A stretch of 64,000 nt of DNA from Tillus elongatus. Taxonomy: Eukaryota; Arthropoda; Insecta; Coleoptera; Cleridae. A program made the position numbers and the translations under genes. The notes beneath the pieces were generated by a model. The model ran no database searches. It was given only the letters and a program-made list of their open reading frames with translations, and had not been told where the DNA came from. Location of the stretch: the NCBI GenBank assembly GCA_964006375.1, contig OZ023265.1:114755358-114819357 (forward strand), given 5' to 3'. Positions 25,879-37,490 of the stretch are shown piece by piece. Numbering within the stretch: the first letter of the stretch is position 1; the number at the start of each line of letters is the position of its first letter.

Positions 25879-28604
25879 ATTCTAAACTACTTACTAATAA
25901 ACATGACCTTATATAAAGAGCTTTAGGTAGAGACCGCAACCGAGAGGGAGACTAAATCATAGGCAGATTTTCTGTGTATTGTATTTTTATTGCCGAACGA
26001 GGTTTTTCAACTTTATTTATCGCTTTACCTGACGTGTTTCAGAATATTTAACAGCTTCAAAGACAGAACGAAAACAACGGACTGCAAACAAGTGGCGGAG
26101 CTCGATTTGAGAGACTTTGGTTTTTTATTTCCTTAGAAATAGAAATACTCTCGTACGCATCAAACTTCGCTGGCTGTCTAATATTTTTGATAAGTTTCAG
26201 ATTTTCTTTATCGATGTGGTGGTTATTGTCCCAAATATCTTGTGCCACGCATGACTTGTATCATTGTAGTCATAGCTCCAAAAATACTCAACTTATTTGA
26301 ACGAAACTTGGCACGTATCTTCATTGTATTAAGACCGCGGACGAGTTCGTAAATCAGCTATAACAGACATTTTTCCCCAAAAATATAAAAAAAATATTTT
26401 TGAAAACGCTATATTTTTAAAGGCATTAGGAGAATTGGAATGAGACTTTACATGTGGCTAGAAATTGTAAGTTATTTGGTTTACAAAGATTAGAGTTTTT
26501 TCCAGATTAAAAATAAAATTTAAAGACATGCGTTGAAACGACTTAGTGGTTAAAATCCTATGCCTGACAAACATAATAGATAACTGCTATCAGCGATAAA
26601 CAAACAAGATAAAAAAAGGCATAAAACCCAGTTAAGTAAACTTGGAGAACCCAAATCACCACAACACATCTTTTTAAAGTCCTGACCATTGCTTCACTAA
26701 CAAGGTTAGCGTCAGTAGAGCATGAAAAATTCTAAACTACTTACTAATAAACATTACCTTATATAAAGAGCTTTAGGTAGAGACCGCAACCGAGAGGGAG
26801 ACTAAATCATAGGCAGATTTTCTGTGTATTGTATTTTTATTGCCGACCAAGGTTTTTCAACTTTATTTATCGCTTTACCTGACGTGTTTCAGAATATTTA
26901 ACAGCTTCAAAGACAGAACGAAAACAACGGACTGCAAACAAGTGGCGGAGCTCGATTTGAGAGACTTTGGTTTTTTATTTCCTTAGAAATAGAAATACTC
27001 TCGTACGCATCAAACTTCGCTGGCTGTCTAATATTTTTGATAAGTTTCAGATTTTCTTTATCGATGTGGTGGTTATTGTCCCAAATATCTTGTGCCACGC
27101 ATGACTTGTATCATTGTAGTCATAGCTCCAAAAATACTCAACTTATTTGAACGAAACTTGGCACGTATCTTCATTGTATTAAGACCGCGGACGAGTTCGT
27201 AAATCAGCTATAACAGACATTTTTCCCCAAAAATATACAAAAATATTTTTGAAAACGCTATATTTTTAAAGGCATTAGGAGAATTGGAATGAGACTTTAC
27301 ATGTGGCTAGAAATTGTAAGTTATTTGGTTTACAAAGATTAGAGTTTTTTCCAGATTAAAAATAAAATTTAAAGACATGCGTTGAAACGACTTAGTGGTT
27401 AAAATCCTATGCCTGACAAACATAATAGATAACTGCTATCAGCGATAAACAAACAAGATAAAAAAAGGCATAAAACCCAGTTAAGTAAACTTGGAGAACC
27501 CAAATCACCACAACACATCTTTTTAAAGTCGTGACCATTGCTTCACTAACAAGGTTAGCGTCAGTAGAGCATGAAAAATTCTAAACTACTTACTAATAAA
27601 CATTACCTTATATAAAGAGCTTTAGGTAGAGACCGCAACCGAGAGGGAGACTAAATCATAGGCAGATTTTCTGTGTATTGTATTTTTATTGCCGACCAAG
27701 GTTTTTCAACTTTATTTATCGCTTTACCTGACGTGTTTCAGAATCTTTAACAGCTTCAAAGACAGAACGAAAACAACGGACTGCAAACAAGTGGCGGAGC
27801 TCGATTTGAGAGACTTTGGTTTTTTATTTCCTTAGAAATAGAAATACTCTCGTACGCATCAAACTTCGCTGGCTGTCTAATATTTTTTATAAGTTTTAGA
27901 TTTTCTTTATCGATGTGGTGGTTATTGTCCCAAATATCTTGTGCCACGCATGACTTGTATCATTGTAGTCATAGCTCCAAAAATACTCAACTTATTTGAA
28001 CGAAACTTGGCACGTATCTTCATTGTATTAAGACCGCGGACGAGTTCGTAAGTCAGCTATAACAGACATTTTCCCCAAAAATATACAAACATATTTTTGA
28101 AAACACTATATTTTTAAAGGCATTAGGGTAATTGGAATGGGACTTTACATGTGGCTAGAAATTGTAAGTTATTTGGTTTACAAAGATTATAGTTTTTTCC
28201 AGATTAACAATAAAATATGAAAGACATGCGTTGAAACGACTTAGTGGTTGAAATCCTATGCGTGAGAAACAGAGTAGATAATTGCTATCAGTGGTAAACA
28301 AACAAGATAAATAAAAGGCATAAAACCCAGTTAAGTAAACTTGGAGAACCCAAATCACCACAACACATCTTTTAAAGTCCTGACCATCGCTTCACTAACA
28401 AGGTTAGTGTCATTAGAGCATGAAAAATTCTAAACTACTTACTAATAAACATCACCTTATATAAAGAGTTTTAGGTAGAGATCGCAACCGAGAGGGAGAC
28501 TAAATCATAGGCAGATTTTCTGTGTATTGTATTTTTATTGCCGAACGAGGTTTTTCAACTTTCTTTATCGCTTTACCTGACGTGTTTCAGAATCTTTAAC
28601 AGCT

Positions 28605-28856
28605 TCAAAGACAGAACGCAAACAACGGACTGCAAACCAGTGGCGGAGCTCGATTTGAGAAACTTTGGTTTTTTATTTCCTTAGAAATATAAATACTCTC
28701 GTACGCATCAAACTTCGCTGGCTGTCTAATATTTTTGATATGTTTCAGATTTTCTGTATCAATGTGGTGGTTATTGTCCCAAATATCTTGTGCCACGCAT
28801 GACTTGTCTACAGTACCGCATTTCAAATGTGCCTGATGTTCACGAAATCTAGCCAT
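28605..28856 (-). pseudogene. PLE GIY-YIG endonuclease fragment, array unit 4
   Basis: An 83-codon open fragment: MARFREHQAHLKCGTVDKSC, VAQDIWDNNHHIDTENLKHI, KNIRQPAKFDAYES. The FREH...H motif and the spacing to the WDNNHHID block are those of the C-terminal half of PLE endonucleases. The GIY and YIG motifs and the RT are absent, so it cannot be active. Shorter 63-codon versions occur in units 1-3 at 26,248-26,057, 27,098-26,907 and 27,947-27,756. Confidence 0.75.
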
Positions 28857-28985
28857 CCCCTTGATGACGCTAACTTTGTTAGCGAAACGATCATCGGGTC
28901 TAAAAAAGGCTATTGTGATAAATTATGGTCTCCAAATTGTACTTATCAGTGCTCATCACAGGTTTCAATCTTCGCTCATTGATAA
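28856..28985 (+). repeat. PLE terminal repeat, plus orientation, with hammerhead-like core
   Basis: Begins ccttgatgacgctaactttg, with stem II GCTAAC/GTTAGC fully paired, GAAAC, GATC and ATC. CTGATGA is altered to TTGATGA. Stem I CCC/GGG is fully paired although its sequence differs from the 18.9-kb copy, which looks compensatory. The outer part (ccaaattgtacttatcagtg, ctcatcacaggtttcaatct) ends near 28,985. It abuts the minus-oriented array. Confidence 0.6.
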
Positions 28986-29870
28986 ATGGTTTTTTTTTTC
29001 ATGACTTAGCAACTGAGAATATGTATAGATCTGACACGGTGGATATACCGCTATCCTGAAAGCTTTTACACTGGGTACAGCATTGTCTTGGTGGTCCATT
29101 TTTGTGCTTTGTTAAGATACGTTTGGTGTACCTTGTATATATTTCCCCAGGATACGACAGAATACATTAGGATTGACTGAATAATATAAATATAGATGCA
29201 CTTTAGCCACTTCCGGGATAAAATGTGTCTTAATTGTCTAAATTTATAAACGGTTTTTCTCACTTTATTGTTCATTAAATATATGTGAAACTTCCGTTTT
29301 AACAGTTGATCGATAAAGACACATAAATATCTTGTGTTGGTTATACGTATTATTTTGCTCTCGCAGGAGCAGTCGTTTTTATTACAGTGATAGTCATGTA
29401 TAGTAACATTTTTCATATCTGGTATTTGTGACCATCGGGGAGCAAATGTTATGAATGTTGTTTTCTTAAAATATAAAGTCAACAAGTTGCAGTCGAGCCA
29501 TGATTTTACTGCTATAATACTCCAGCCGCTGTTTTTTTTACCGTTTCCCAGTCAAATTCCCAAAAAAGTAACACCATGTCTGCCGCGTAGCAGACAATTT
29601 TTCCAGAGATGTTACCACTTAGCGAATTGTTTAGATACCCAGAAACAAAAAACAACCAAGGACAGTTCACTGAAGCACCCCAGATGTTATAAGGCCGTAG
29701 CTACTATACGAATCATTAATTTTAACTCCCTGTTGACGGTTGGATACATAAGATTAGAATGAGCGCAGATAGATTACTCTAATTCCAAGATTTTCGAAAT
29801 TTTGCCTTAAAATATCGTATGAAATGGTATCAAATGCCTTAGCAAGGTTGTTTGACAAGTTGTCTGGCAG
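28985..29870 (-). pseudogene. LINE (jockey-like) reverse-transcriptase, 3' half
   Basis: Minus-strand order: LAKAFDTISYDILRQNFENL at about 29,860-29,790, then after a gap KIVCYAADMVLLF (catalytic YADD altered to YAAD) at about 29,590, then from 29,485 a 139-codon stretch with KKTTFITFAPR, RYLCVFIDQLLKRKFHIYLM and SILMYSVVSWGNIYKVHQTY, and a C-terminal LYIFSVAKS-like end. This is RT domain 4 through the thumb region of jockey-type LINEs. It is interrupted by frameshifts, has a mutated catalytic motif, and is cut at its 5' side by the repeat at 29,872. Confidence 0.7.
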
Positions 29871-29871
29871 C

Positions 29872-30395
29872 TTGCCAAAAAGATAAAAACGAATCCTTTT
29901 AGAACTTTTTACGTAAACTTTAGTGCCGTAAATAGTTGTTTTCTAAATGTTACTGTTTTTAAAATATTGACCAATGCTTTTTAAAGGGACAGCCTGTATA
30001 TTTGTCAAGAAATTCATTTGCATTTTCACAAGCTTCTCAATAATATATAAAGTTATGGGTCTATTTTAATCAACAACGAAAAAATTCATAAATTTCAGAA
30101 TTCGTGATCAAAATTTTTCAGTAGGCCATGCAAAAAGTCATAAAAGTTCTAAAAGCGTTCGTTTTTACCCTTTTCACTAGTCTTCAGACAGCTGAAATAC
30201 AAGGAGGTACTTGAAAATGCAATATTTTTAATATCGCCCCGTAGCTCGGAAACTAAGAGTGCTATGACAATTGTGACTACGGCATTCTTTATTCCATAAA
30301 AAGTTGCTAAGTTTTGCGAAAATCGCAAGGTTATATCTGTGCTAATAACCAAGATACCCAGCAATTTCAACCAAAATGGGATACCCTGTACAGGT
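29872..30395. mobile_element. Internally deleted derivative of the 31.8-kb long-TIR element
   Basis: The left part (gccaaaaagataaaaacgaa, ccttttagaactttttacg, ctgtatatttgtcaagaaat) matches 31,988-32,180. The right part (30,110-30,390: gttctaaaagcg, atatcgccccgtagctcgga, caaaatgggataccctgtac) matches 33,960-34,205. The two arms are inverted repeats of each other, and no transposase lies between them. Confidence 0.7.
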
Positions 30396-31775
30396 AACTC
30401 TGTTTGCCTATATGATATTTCTGCGTTTGCTTTATAATTTTTTACAATATTTGGAAAAAATTTAAAAACTCATCAAGGAAAACACTTATGGAAATAATTG
30501 AAAAGAACTGCTTGTGACAGAGATTCACGGTTGAATATACAGAGAGACATTGCTTTAAAATTGTGATGATAATGATCATGATAATATAGATGAGTATTAG
30601 ATTATGTCTGTTGAAAAAATACACATTTATATGTTGCGTTTATTTGAACGTCAGAAATACTAATCCATGTTGAAATGAAGCGGCAAAGATCAATAGCTAA
30701 TTTATTACAGCACTCATATTCACCTTGCTTCCGAGAATGTTATTGATACAGCAGAATATAGGGAGACTTATCCAATTTACCAAAAAGCTTAAACAGCTTA
30801 TGCTTTTAACGTAATAAAATATGTGATTCACCACAGAATTAGTACCAATAAACTGTATAATTTGTTGTATGGTTTTAGTGAAAACCTAATAAACTGAAAA
30901 GTAATGCGCCACAATGCTCTGACTAACTTAAATGGGGAAACTAATTACTTGTGTTTTACTACCTAATACTATTATGGCGCGGTTAGACGAGGTTGGATAG
31001 CGAATAAACAATATGATCTTCGTCGCGGATGCTAAGAATTGATCTAAACGCTTTCCGAAAAGTCTTAGTAAGGACTAATATCTTCAATGTTGGTAGCTTT
31101 AAAAATATAGATTTGTATGTATAGTTTTGTTGACGGCAAAATTTACATTCATACTTACCAACACTCAAAATGCGGTTACTAGGAGGTGGAAGGAAAATAT
31201 TTTAAATGCATCCCTGTAAAGTGTAGCATCTTACTTGAAAGTTCTTAAATAAATCAATATCGTGTCGAAAGTCATAGAGCTAGACATAGTTTTATCTTTG
31301 TTTTTCAACTTTAATTAAATGTTTAATTAATAATTTTTTTCGGAAAACCGTTTATACAAAATATTACTACCACTCGTTGCGTTGAACTTTCTACATTTTA
31401 TATGTAAAAAACAAAGGTTGGAGGCTCTTGCAATAAGCAGAAAAAACAATTCGACAATCTTTGAATGACCAAATTAAAGGCAATCAATCCCATCTACTAA
31501 AATATTTAATAAAACAGATAACTATATTGTTATTAGGTGACAGTATTTTCGTCACGATGTGGTTTGTTCAGTTTCAATTTTCACTTTAGTGCATGTAGAA
31601 CCCACATCTTGGTGAACTGCTGATAATAATACTAAATATATGCTAATCGATTTACATTAGGTATCGCCCACAGCAATCTTACTCACATAATTTATTTATT
31701 GGACCATTTCTTATAAAAAATTAATGTTAAACCTATTAGATTTAATTTTATAATGTTTCAGTAAAAACTTGAATG
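30396..31775. other. No gene recognised
   Basis: About 1.4 kb without a supported gene or repeat. Confidence 0.45.
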
Positions 31776-32599
31776 TACAAGTGTCCCAATTTGAGACAAT
31801 TGCTAGATATGTCGGTTACTAGTAAAGATAGAACCCTGCGGTCTTCGCGAGGCGTAGATACTTTTTTTGTGAACCGGAAGCAGCTGCAAAGAAAATTTTC
31901 ATAGCCTTGTTAATTTTTGAGCCACAGGACGATATAAAAAATATTGCGTTTTCAAGTACCCCTGGTATTTCAGTTGTCTAACAACTTGGCAAAGAGATAA
32001 AAACCAACCCTTTTAGAACTTTCTATGCAGAATTCAGTGGTGTAGTTTTCTATATATTATTGTTTTTGAAATATTGACCAATATTTGTTTTTTTTTAAAT
32101 GAGAGACCTGTATATTTGTCAAGAAATTAATTTTCATTTTCACAACCTTTTCAAAAAGATACAACGTAATGGTTCTATTATAATGAACAACGAAAAAATA
32201 TACTCTGCAAAAATGCTGCTGTTTATCGCTTACTATGAAGCGTCAGTTCCCAAAATTTGTTCTATTCCATGTCACTGCTTATCTTAATTATATAAATTGT
32301 GCGTTTCATTTTCAAATTTGACTGTTTTTTTTTGTATTTGTTCAGTTTGTGAAGGTATATTTGTCACTATAAAACCAAACCTTTGAACATTTGGAGAAAT
32401 ACGATATATAAGCTTGTTTTATATTCAGCAATGAAATTGTTGAAGCGGCATCTGGGATGCATTTCAACAGGTAAATAGTTGGTTTTCAGTTATGGTTCAA
32501 TAATATTGCTTTATTTTCATTTAGATATTCACAAAGGAGGCAATCCAATACATCAACCTTTTATTAAATAAAAAATAATTTACTTGGTTACAGCAAACC

Positions 32600-33244
32600 T
32601 CGTTCAAAAACATATAATAAAGAAAATCGAGAGGTTGAGAAAGTCACAGTTTGTAAAACCTTACCCGACAAACTCCTGTAGAGCCATTTAAAGGAGCGTA
32701 GGGATTCCAAAAGCTGGAGCTCAAAAAATTCTAAGGCACAAATGGGTGATATTTGTGTCTTCTTAGAATTTTTTGAGCTCCAGCTTTTGAAATCCCTACT
32801 ACAAATTTAGGCTTGTCCAACACATTTACACTAGGGTTGCTCAACGTCAGGTAGTAACACCAAATATTTCCCAGGAGGCAGCAGGACAGGTTTGTTCTAA
32901 ATGTGTCTTGCTTCATATTAGAAACACAGTTAAAATTGTATGTATTTGAGGAAAATTTAACAGCCAATCTTAAAGTTGAAATTTTAGAGACAACTATACC
33001 CGAATTGCCCAATGATGTTCCTTTAGCACATGTAAAAGAAATTAATTTTCAACAGGACGGGGCTCCTGCAAACAATTTACAAATGGCGAGGTTATTTATG
33101 GAGATTAATATTCCAAATCAATGCATCGGCACCAATGGGCCTATAAAATGGGCCCCTAGGTCCCCAGACTTGTCTATATTGGATTTATTTCTACGGGGAT
33201 ATCTGGAGAATAACATCTACAAAGTTCATTATGATAATATTTAA
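32600..33244 (+). pseudogene. DD41D-type transposase pseudogene
   Basis: Helix-turn-helix text GIPKAGAQKILRHK at about 32,700-32,742 is followed by its own inverted copy (32,750-32,806). Then comes an open catalytic stretch (32,903-33,244) with VEILETTIPELPNDVPLAHV, INFQQDGAPANN and WAPRSPDLSILDLFLRGYLE. The distance from QQD to the Asp of SILD is again 41 residues. The first catalytic Asp region (SDE) is missing and the conserved His of APPH is replaced, so it is inactive. Confidence 0.75.
32700..32806. repeat. Short palindrome inside the transposase HTH region
   Basis: Left arm gggattccaaaagctggagc plus tcaaaaaattctaaggcaca; the right arm is its inverted copy with few changes and a small loop near 32,750. 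Arms are about 45 bp. Confidence 0.8.
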
Positions 33245-34207
33245 GATTTAGAAAACGCAAGATACCAACCTCAGGAACAATAGACTATTATTAAGACAGC
33301 GATACAGTGTAAGACAATAGACAGCAAAACCGCAAGGGTAGCATACTCATGGATATACGACAGAGCCGATCCAACTAAGAAATCAATGAGCAATGGGAAT
33401 AGCTGATGCAGAGATATACACTTGCATTCAAGAGCAATCGACGCATCATCCATAATTATATAAAAGAACATAGCATGATGACTCGTAGTTCACTTCTCGT
33501 CGCAGTTTAGTCTGAGTAATTTCATGCTACGTAATTTTATATTACATTTATGTTGATATCGGTATTTTATTATTTGTATTTTATATGTATATCTTAGTGA
33601 ATTTTTGTAATAGTAAAATAAAGTTGTTTAAAAAAATCAATCTTGTTAACCAGAAAGTCAACTCGAAATTAGAGAAAGTTTTTGTTACTCACAAAATCAT
33701 ACCGTTGTTTTGATTAATTACTCAAAACGAATGAAAGAAGTATGCGAAGCGTGCATACAACAAAATGGAAATCATCTCGAACGGTTTTTTTGATCTACTA
33801 GATTACTTTACTGCTTATGTTACGATTTTCAAAGTTGGTTTTTGCCGATAGGCTTATTGGATAATAATTATTTATTAATGTTATTGCCTTTTGTTATATA
33901 CATATAGTTGTGGGGCACTGTTTTGTGGAAAATGGGCTAACCGCGCCACTAGGTTTTACATAAAAAGTTCTAAAAGGATTGGTTCTTATCTTTTTGAGTA
34001 GTTGTTAGACAACTAAACTACAAGGGGTACCTGGCAATGCAATATTTACAATATCGCCCTGTGGCTCGGAAACTAAGAACGCTATTGCAATTTTGTTTGA
34101 AGGCTCTTTCGTTTCTCCAAAAATTAGCTAAGGCAAAAATCGCAAGGTTCTATAATTACTAATAACCGAGTCGCCCGGCAACTGCAACCAAAATGGGACA
34201 CTCTGTA

Positions 34208-34900
34208 CAGAGTGGGCCAAAGTAGACGCTTTCTTATGGAAACCTATGTTTCTTCCAGAGATAGAAATAAAACGAAAGTAACTAAACTTCATAAAATTAC
34301 GGATCCCCCTTTCTATTACAAAACTCATATTATGTCGTCACGTGGAAAGTTTTAGCTGAGTTCAGAATATAAATAAACACATGCGAATATTAAATTAATT
34401 TCTCTACCGTTTCTTTAGTGCTTTGGATTATTTTTTGGTTATTGTTGTAATTGATTCCCAAACTAAATACAGATGTAGAGAGTTTTTCTCTGGCTTCACA
34501 GACGCGGGTTTTCTTCTTTGCAACCTCTCCTTCCACGACGTCGTCTTGCCTGACGATGCAGTAAAAGTATAAAACAGGCACTTGTCCTCACCTGTTTCTT
34601 CTTTCACGACATCGTCTTGCCTAAAGATGCAGTATACATATAAAACTGTTGTAGATAATAAAACAGGCACTTTCCCTTACAAGTGCAGAGAAGAGATCCC
34701 CACATCTGTAATTGACTAGACTACCGTTGACTTTTTATCAGTTTTTTTTGTTAGATGAAGTTGAGTTTTACCATTTTTATTGTGGAGTCTTTACATTTGC
34801 ATTTACTAGGGAACGCTATCACCAAGAGAGTGCAACTAAAATAATTAGCAAGTTTTGACTTTATGTAGGTTTTATTACATCTAGTCTAGGGTTTAAAAGT
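34208..34900. repeat. Two-copy direct repeat near 34,540-34,680; no gene recognised
   Basis: Block ccttccacgacgtcgtcttg then cctgacgatgcagta...taaaacaggcacttg (about 34,530-34,585) recurs as ctttcacgacatcgtcttgc then ctaaagatgcagta...aaacaggcacttt (about 34,600-34,672). It could be part of an LTR, but no partner LTR was found. Confidence 0.45.
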
Positions 34901-34901
34901 C

Positions 34902-35484
<583 letters not shown>

Positions 35485-35940
35485 AAGCAGTATTTTGGAG
35501 AAGAAACAAATGGTCTCTAATAAGACCTCACAAAATTAGACATGCGATAAATAGTCCATGGGTGTGTACGTGCAGTCACGCAAATACCTAATGTTTTTTG
35601 ATTGCCTGCTAAAAAAAATGAAGGTGTGAAAAAATATTTGCGAGCGAGCTGAGAACTTAAATGTTACAAACTGCAAGAGTCTGCTCAATGCATTTCACTG
35701 ATACCAACTATTTCTGAAACCTCAGAGAAGAATTGCTGGGTTACTTTAATAGATATCCCCAGTGGCTTAAAACAAAGGCTGGTCCATCTCAAATTATGCA
35801 AGATTCAAATTCCCCATTGAGTATAGTGAGATATGAAAGTCTGATGAAAACAAATTGCGCTAAATCGGCTCACAAAATTTTTAATATTAAGGGGGAAAAT
35901 GATTAACTATACATGGGTAAAAGAAATTAAGCGAGACTAA
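35485..35940. other. No gene recognised
   Basis: Spacer with no supported feature. Confidence 0.45.
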
Positions 35941-35944
35941 GTGA

Positions 35945-36190
35945 CGATTGTAACCCGTGATGAGCACCGATAAGTACACTTGGAGAACCCAAATCACCAC
36001 AACACATCTTTTTCAAAGACCTGACTATCGTTTCACTAACAAGGTTAGCGCTATCAGAAGATGAAAAATGAATGACTGGATTAATTTTCCATCTTCTGAT
36101 GGCGCTGAACTTCTTAGTGAAACGATCGTCAGATCGTAAAAAAAGATGTGTTGTGGTGATTTGGATTCTCCAAGTGTACTTATTAGGTGA
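35945..36190. repeat. Inverted pair of PLE terminal repeats (hammerhead palindrome)
   Basis: Left arm 35,950-36,064 and right arm 36,088-36,185 are inverted copies (taagtacacttggagaaccc at the left, attctccaagtgtacttatt at the right), separated by about 24 bp. Each arm carries a hammerhead-like motif: left (minus) CTGATAG, GAAAC, GATA, GTC; right (plus) CTGATGG, GAAAC, GATC, GTC. Both have mutated CTGATGA boxes, so cleavage is unlikely now. Confidence 0.7.
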
Positions 36191-36810
36191 GAATGTTCGT
36201 CATGGGTAGCTAACTTATTACGCTCGACTTTTTAGGTCGGATTACATTTTTAGGTAACGCTTTGTAATAAAAATAATATTTACTATATAACAATTTGTGC
36301 CGCAGACAAACAAGCACTTAAATAGAGATGATTTATGACATAGAATTGTCCTTGAAGTGCCGTTTCATAAATCTTTTTTTATAACTAACGGTTAAAGCAG
36401 GGCGATCATTGCAACTCGATATCAAGACTATATGCGTACTTTTTTCAATATTGAAGCCGTTTGAGTTTTAGAGGGAGGCAGAAAAATCACGCTAGGGGAC
36501 AGCAGAGAGTCTGCTGTGCACTCCGCTTGAGAGCAAGCAACAGTCAGTAGGTAGGTGACTCTGCTAGAGAGAACAACGTGATTCAGCTGGCACCAACAAG
36601 AGCGCTAACATCATGATAAAAGGTCTGCTGTTTCAGATCTCATAATAATTATGATAATTATTGTGGTTAAGTGGTAAATAAGTGCCGCAGTCTAGAAATA
36701 AATTTGTGACTGTGATTTCATTTTGAAACTCATCTTAAACGATGGTAAGTCAAAAGGTCTATTCTTTTCTGTCTTATTGTTTTAATGAAACAAACAAAAC
36801 ATTGTAAAAT
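36191..36810. other. No gene recognised
   Basis: It includes a GC-richer stretch (36,480-36,620) without recognisable content, possibly the 5' flank of the next transposon. Confidence 0.4.
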
Positions 36811-36814
36811 GTGA

Positions 36815-37490
36815 AGACAGAATTTGATACAGGAACTCAATGAAGACGATCCTGATCGTTGCGTGCAGCTCTGCGAAGAAATGAGTGATCGTGCCAGAAA
36901 GAATCTGACCTTTTTGTACTCAATTTGTTTTTCCGATGAAAGTACGTTTAAACTGGACGGTCAAGTCAATCGCCATAATTGCTGCTACTGGAGTAACAAA
37001 AAAAAACAATAATGTTTCGTGAAACTCATATGCAGCATCCGGAAAAATTACATGTTTGGGCGGGCATACTGGGAGACCACCTCATAGGTCCCTTCTTTCT
37101 ACCAGGATATCTGGAAGGAAACATGTATCTCCATCCACTGGAAACGCATTATTCGACGATTGTGGAAGTATTGGAAAATGACAGAGCTTTGGCAGAAAAG
37201 AATGTGTGGTTTCAGCAGGATGGCGCTACACCATATTATTCCGGAGCTGTGTGTGATTTTCTTTAAGAACTTTTCTAATCACTGGATAAGATGTATATGT
37301 TCAATTGAATGGCCTACTAGACCGCCAGATTTAACACACTTAGGCTTATTTATATGAGGACACTTAAAGTCGAAAATTTATGCAACCAAATTCGCTTGAG
37401 GATCTTTTTGAGCAAATAGTTGAAGAATGTCGTCAGATAACGACGGAAATCCTTCAAAGTGTTAGAAGTGTAGGGAACACAATTTGAATA
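36815..37490 (+). pseudogene. Tc1/mariner-like transposase pseudogene
   Basis: Blocks in order: LIQELNEDDPDRCVQLCEEM, FLYSICFSDESTFKLDGQVN (first catalytic Asp), RHNCCYWSNK, then after a frame change ETHMQHPEKLHVWAGILGDH, LIGPFFLPGYLEGNMYLHPL, NVWFQQDGATPYYSGAV (second Asp) and, in another frame, IEWPTRPPDLTHLGLF. The Asp of the usual PLD motif is replaced by Gly. It lacks most of the N-terminal DNA-binding domains and has at least two frameshifts. It is a different subfamily from the intact element at 23.3 kb; its termini were not found. Confidence 0.75.

Larger units (their letters stand above)
25412..28860 (-). repeat. Four-unit chimeric tandem array (about 850 bp) of PLE 3' ends
   Basis: Units start at 25,420, 26,271, 27,121 and 27,970 (periods 851, 850, 849); the last extends about 890 bp. 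Reading plus-wise, each unit has about 370 bp homologous to the MB-related sequence at 11,760-12,130 (tactcaacttatttgaacga, gagactttacatgtggctag, gacgacttagtggttaaaat). Then comes a minus-oriented PLE terminal repeat with a hammerhead relic, its 3' UTR, and the C-terminal 60-80 codons of the PLE endonuclease (VAQDIWDNNHHID, NIRQPAKFDAYES). Units 1-3 encode an identical 63-residue fragment. Units 2 and 3 are nearly identical; unit 4 is the most diverged and carries the longest endonuclease segment. Confidence 0.9.
31776..34207 (+). mobile_element. Decayed long-TIR DD41D-type transposon with TA duplication
   Basis: Left end CAAGTGTCCCAATTT at 31,778 after TA; right end complement CAGAGTGTCCCATTTT at 34,205 before TA. 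The TIRs are about 250 bp and diverged; both contain gagccacaggacgatat-like, gttgtctaacaac and cccttttagaactt-like blocks. The element spans about 2,428 bp and contains the transposase remnant at 32,600-33,244. Confidence 0.75.

Noticed and set aside
26057..27947. Three identical 63-residue open frames as a small gene family
   Set aside because: They are the same PLE endonuclease tail in consecutive units of a tandem array; they lack the catalytic part and a credible start.
25833..28425. Functional hammerheads in the tandem array
   Set aside because: All four have substitutions in the invariant CTGATGA box (CTAATGA or CTACTGA) and GAAG in place of GAAA, so they are kept only as relics.
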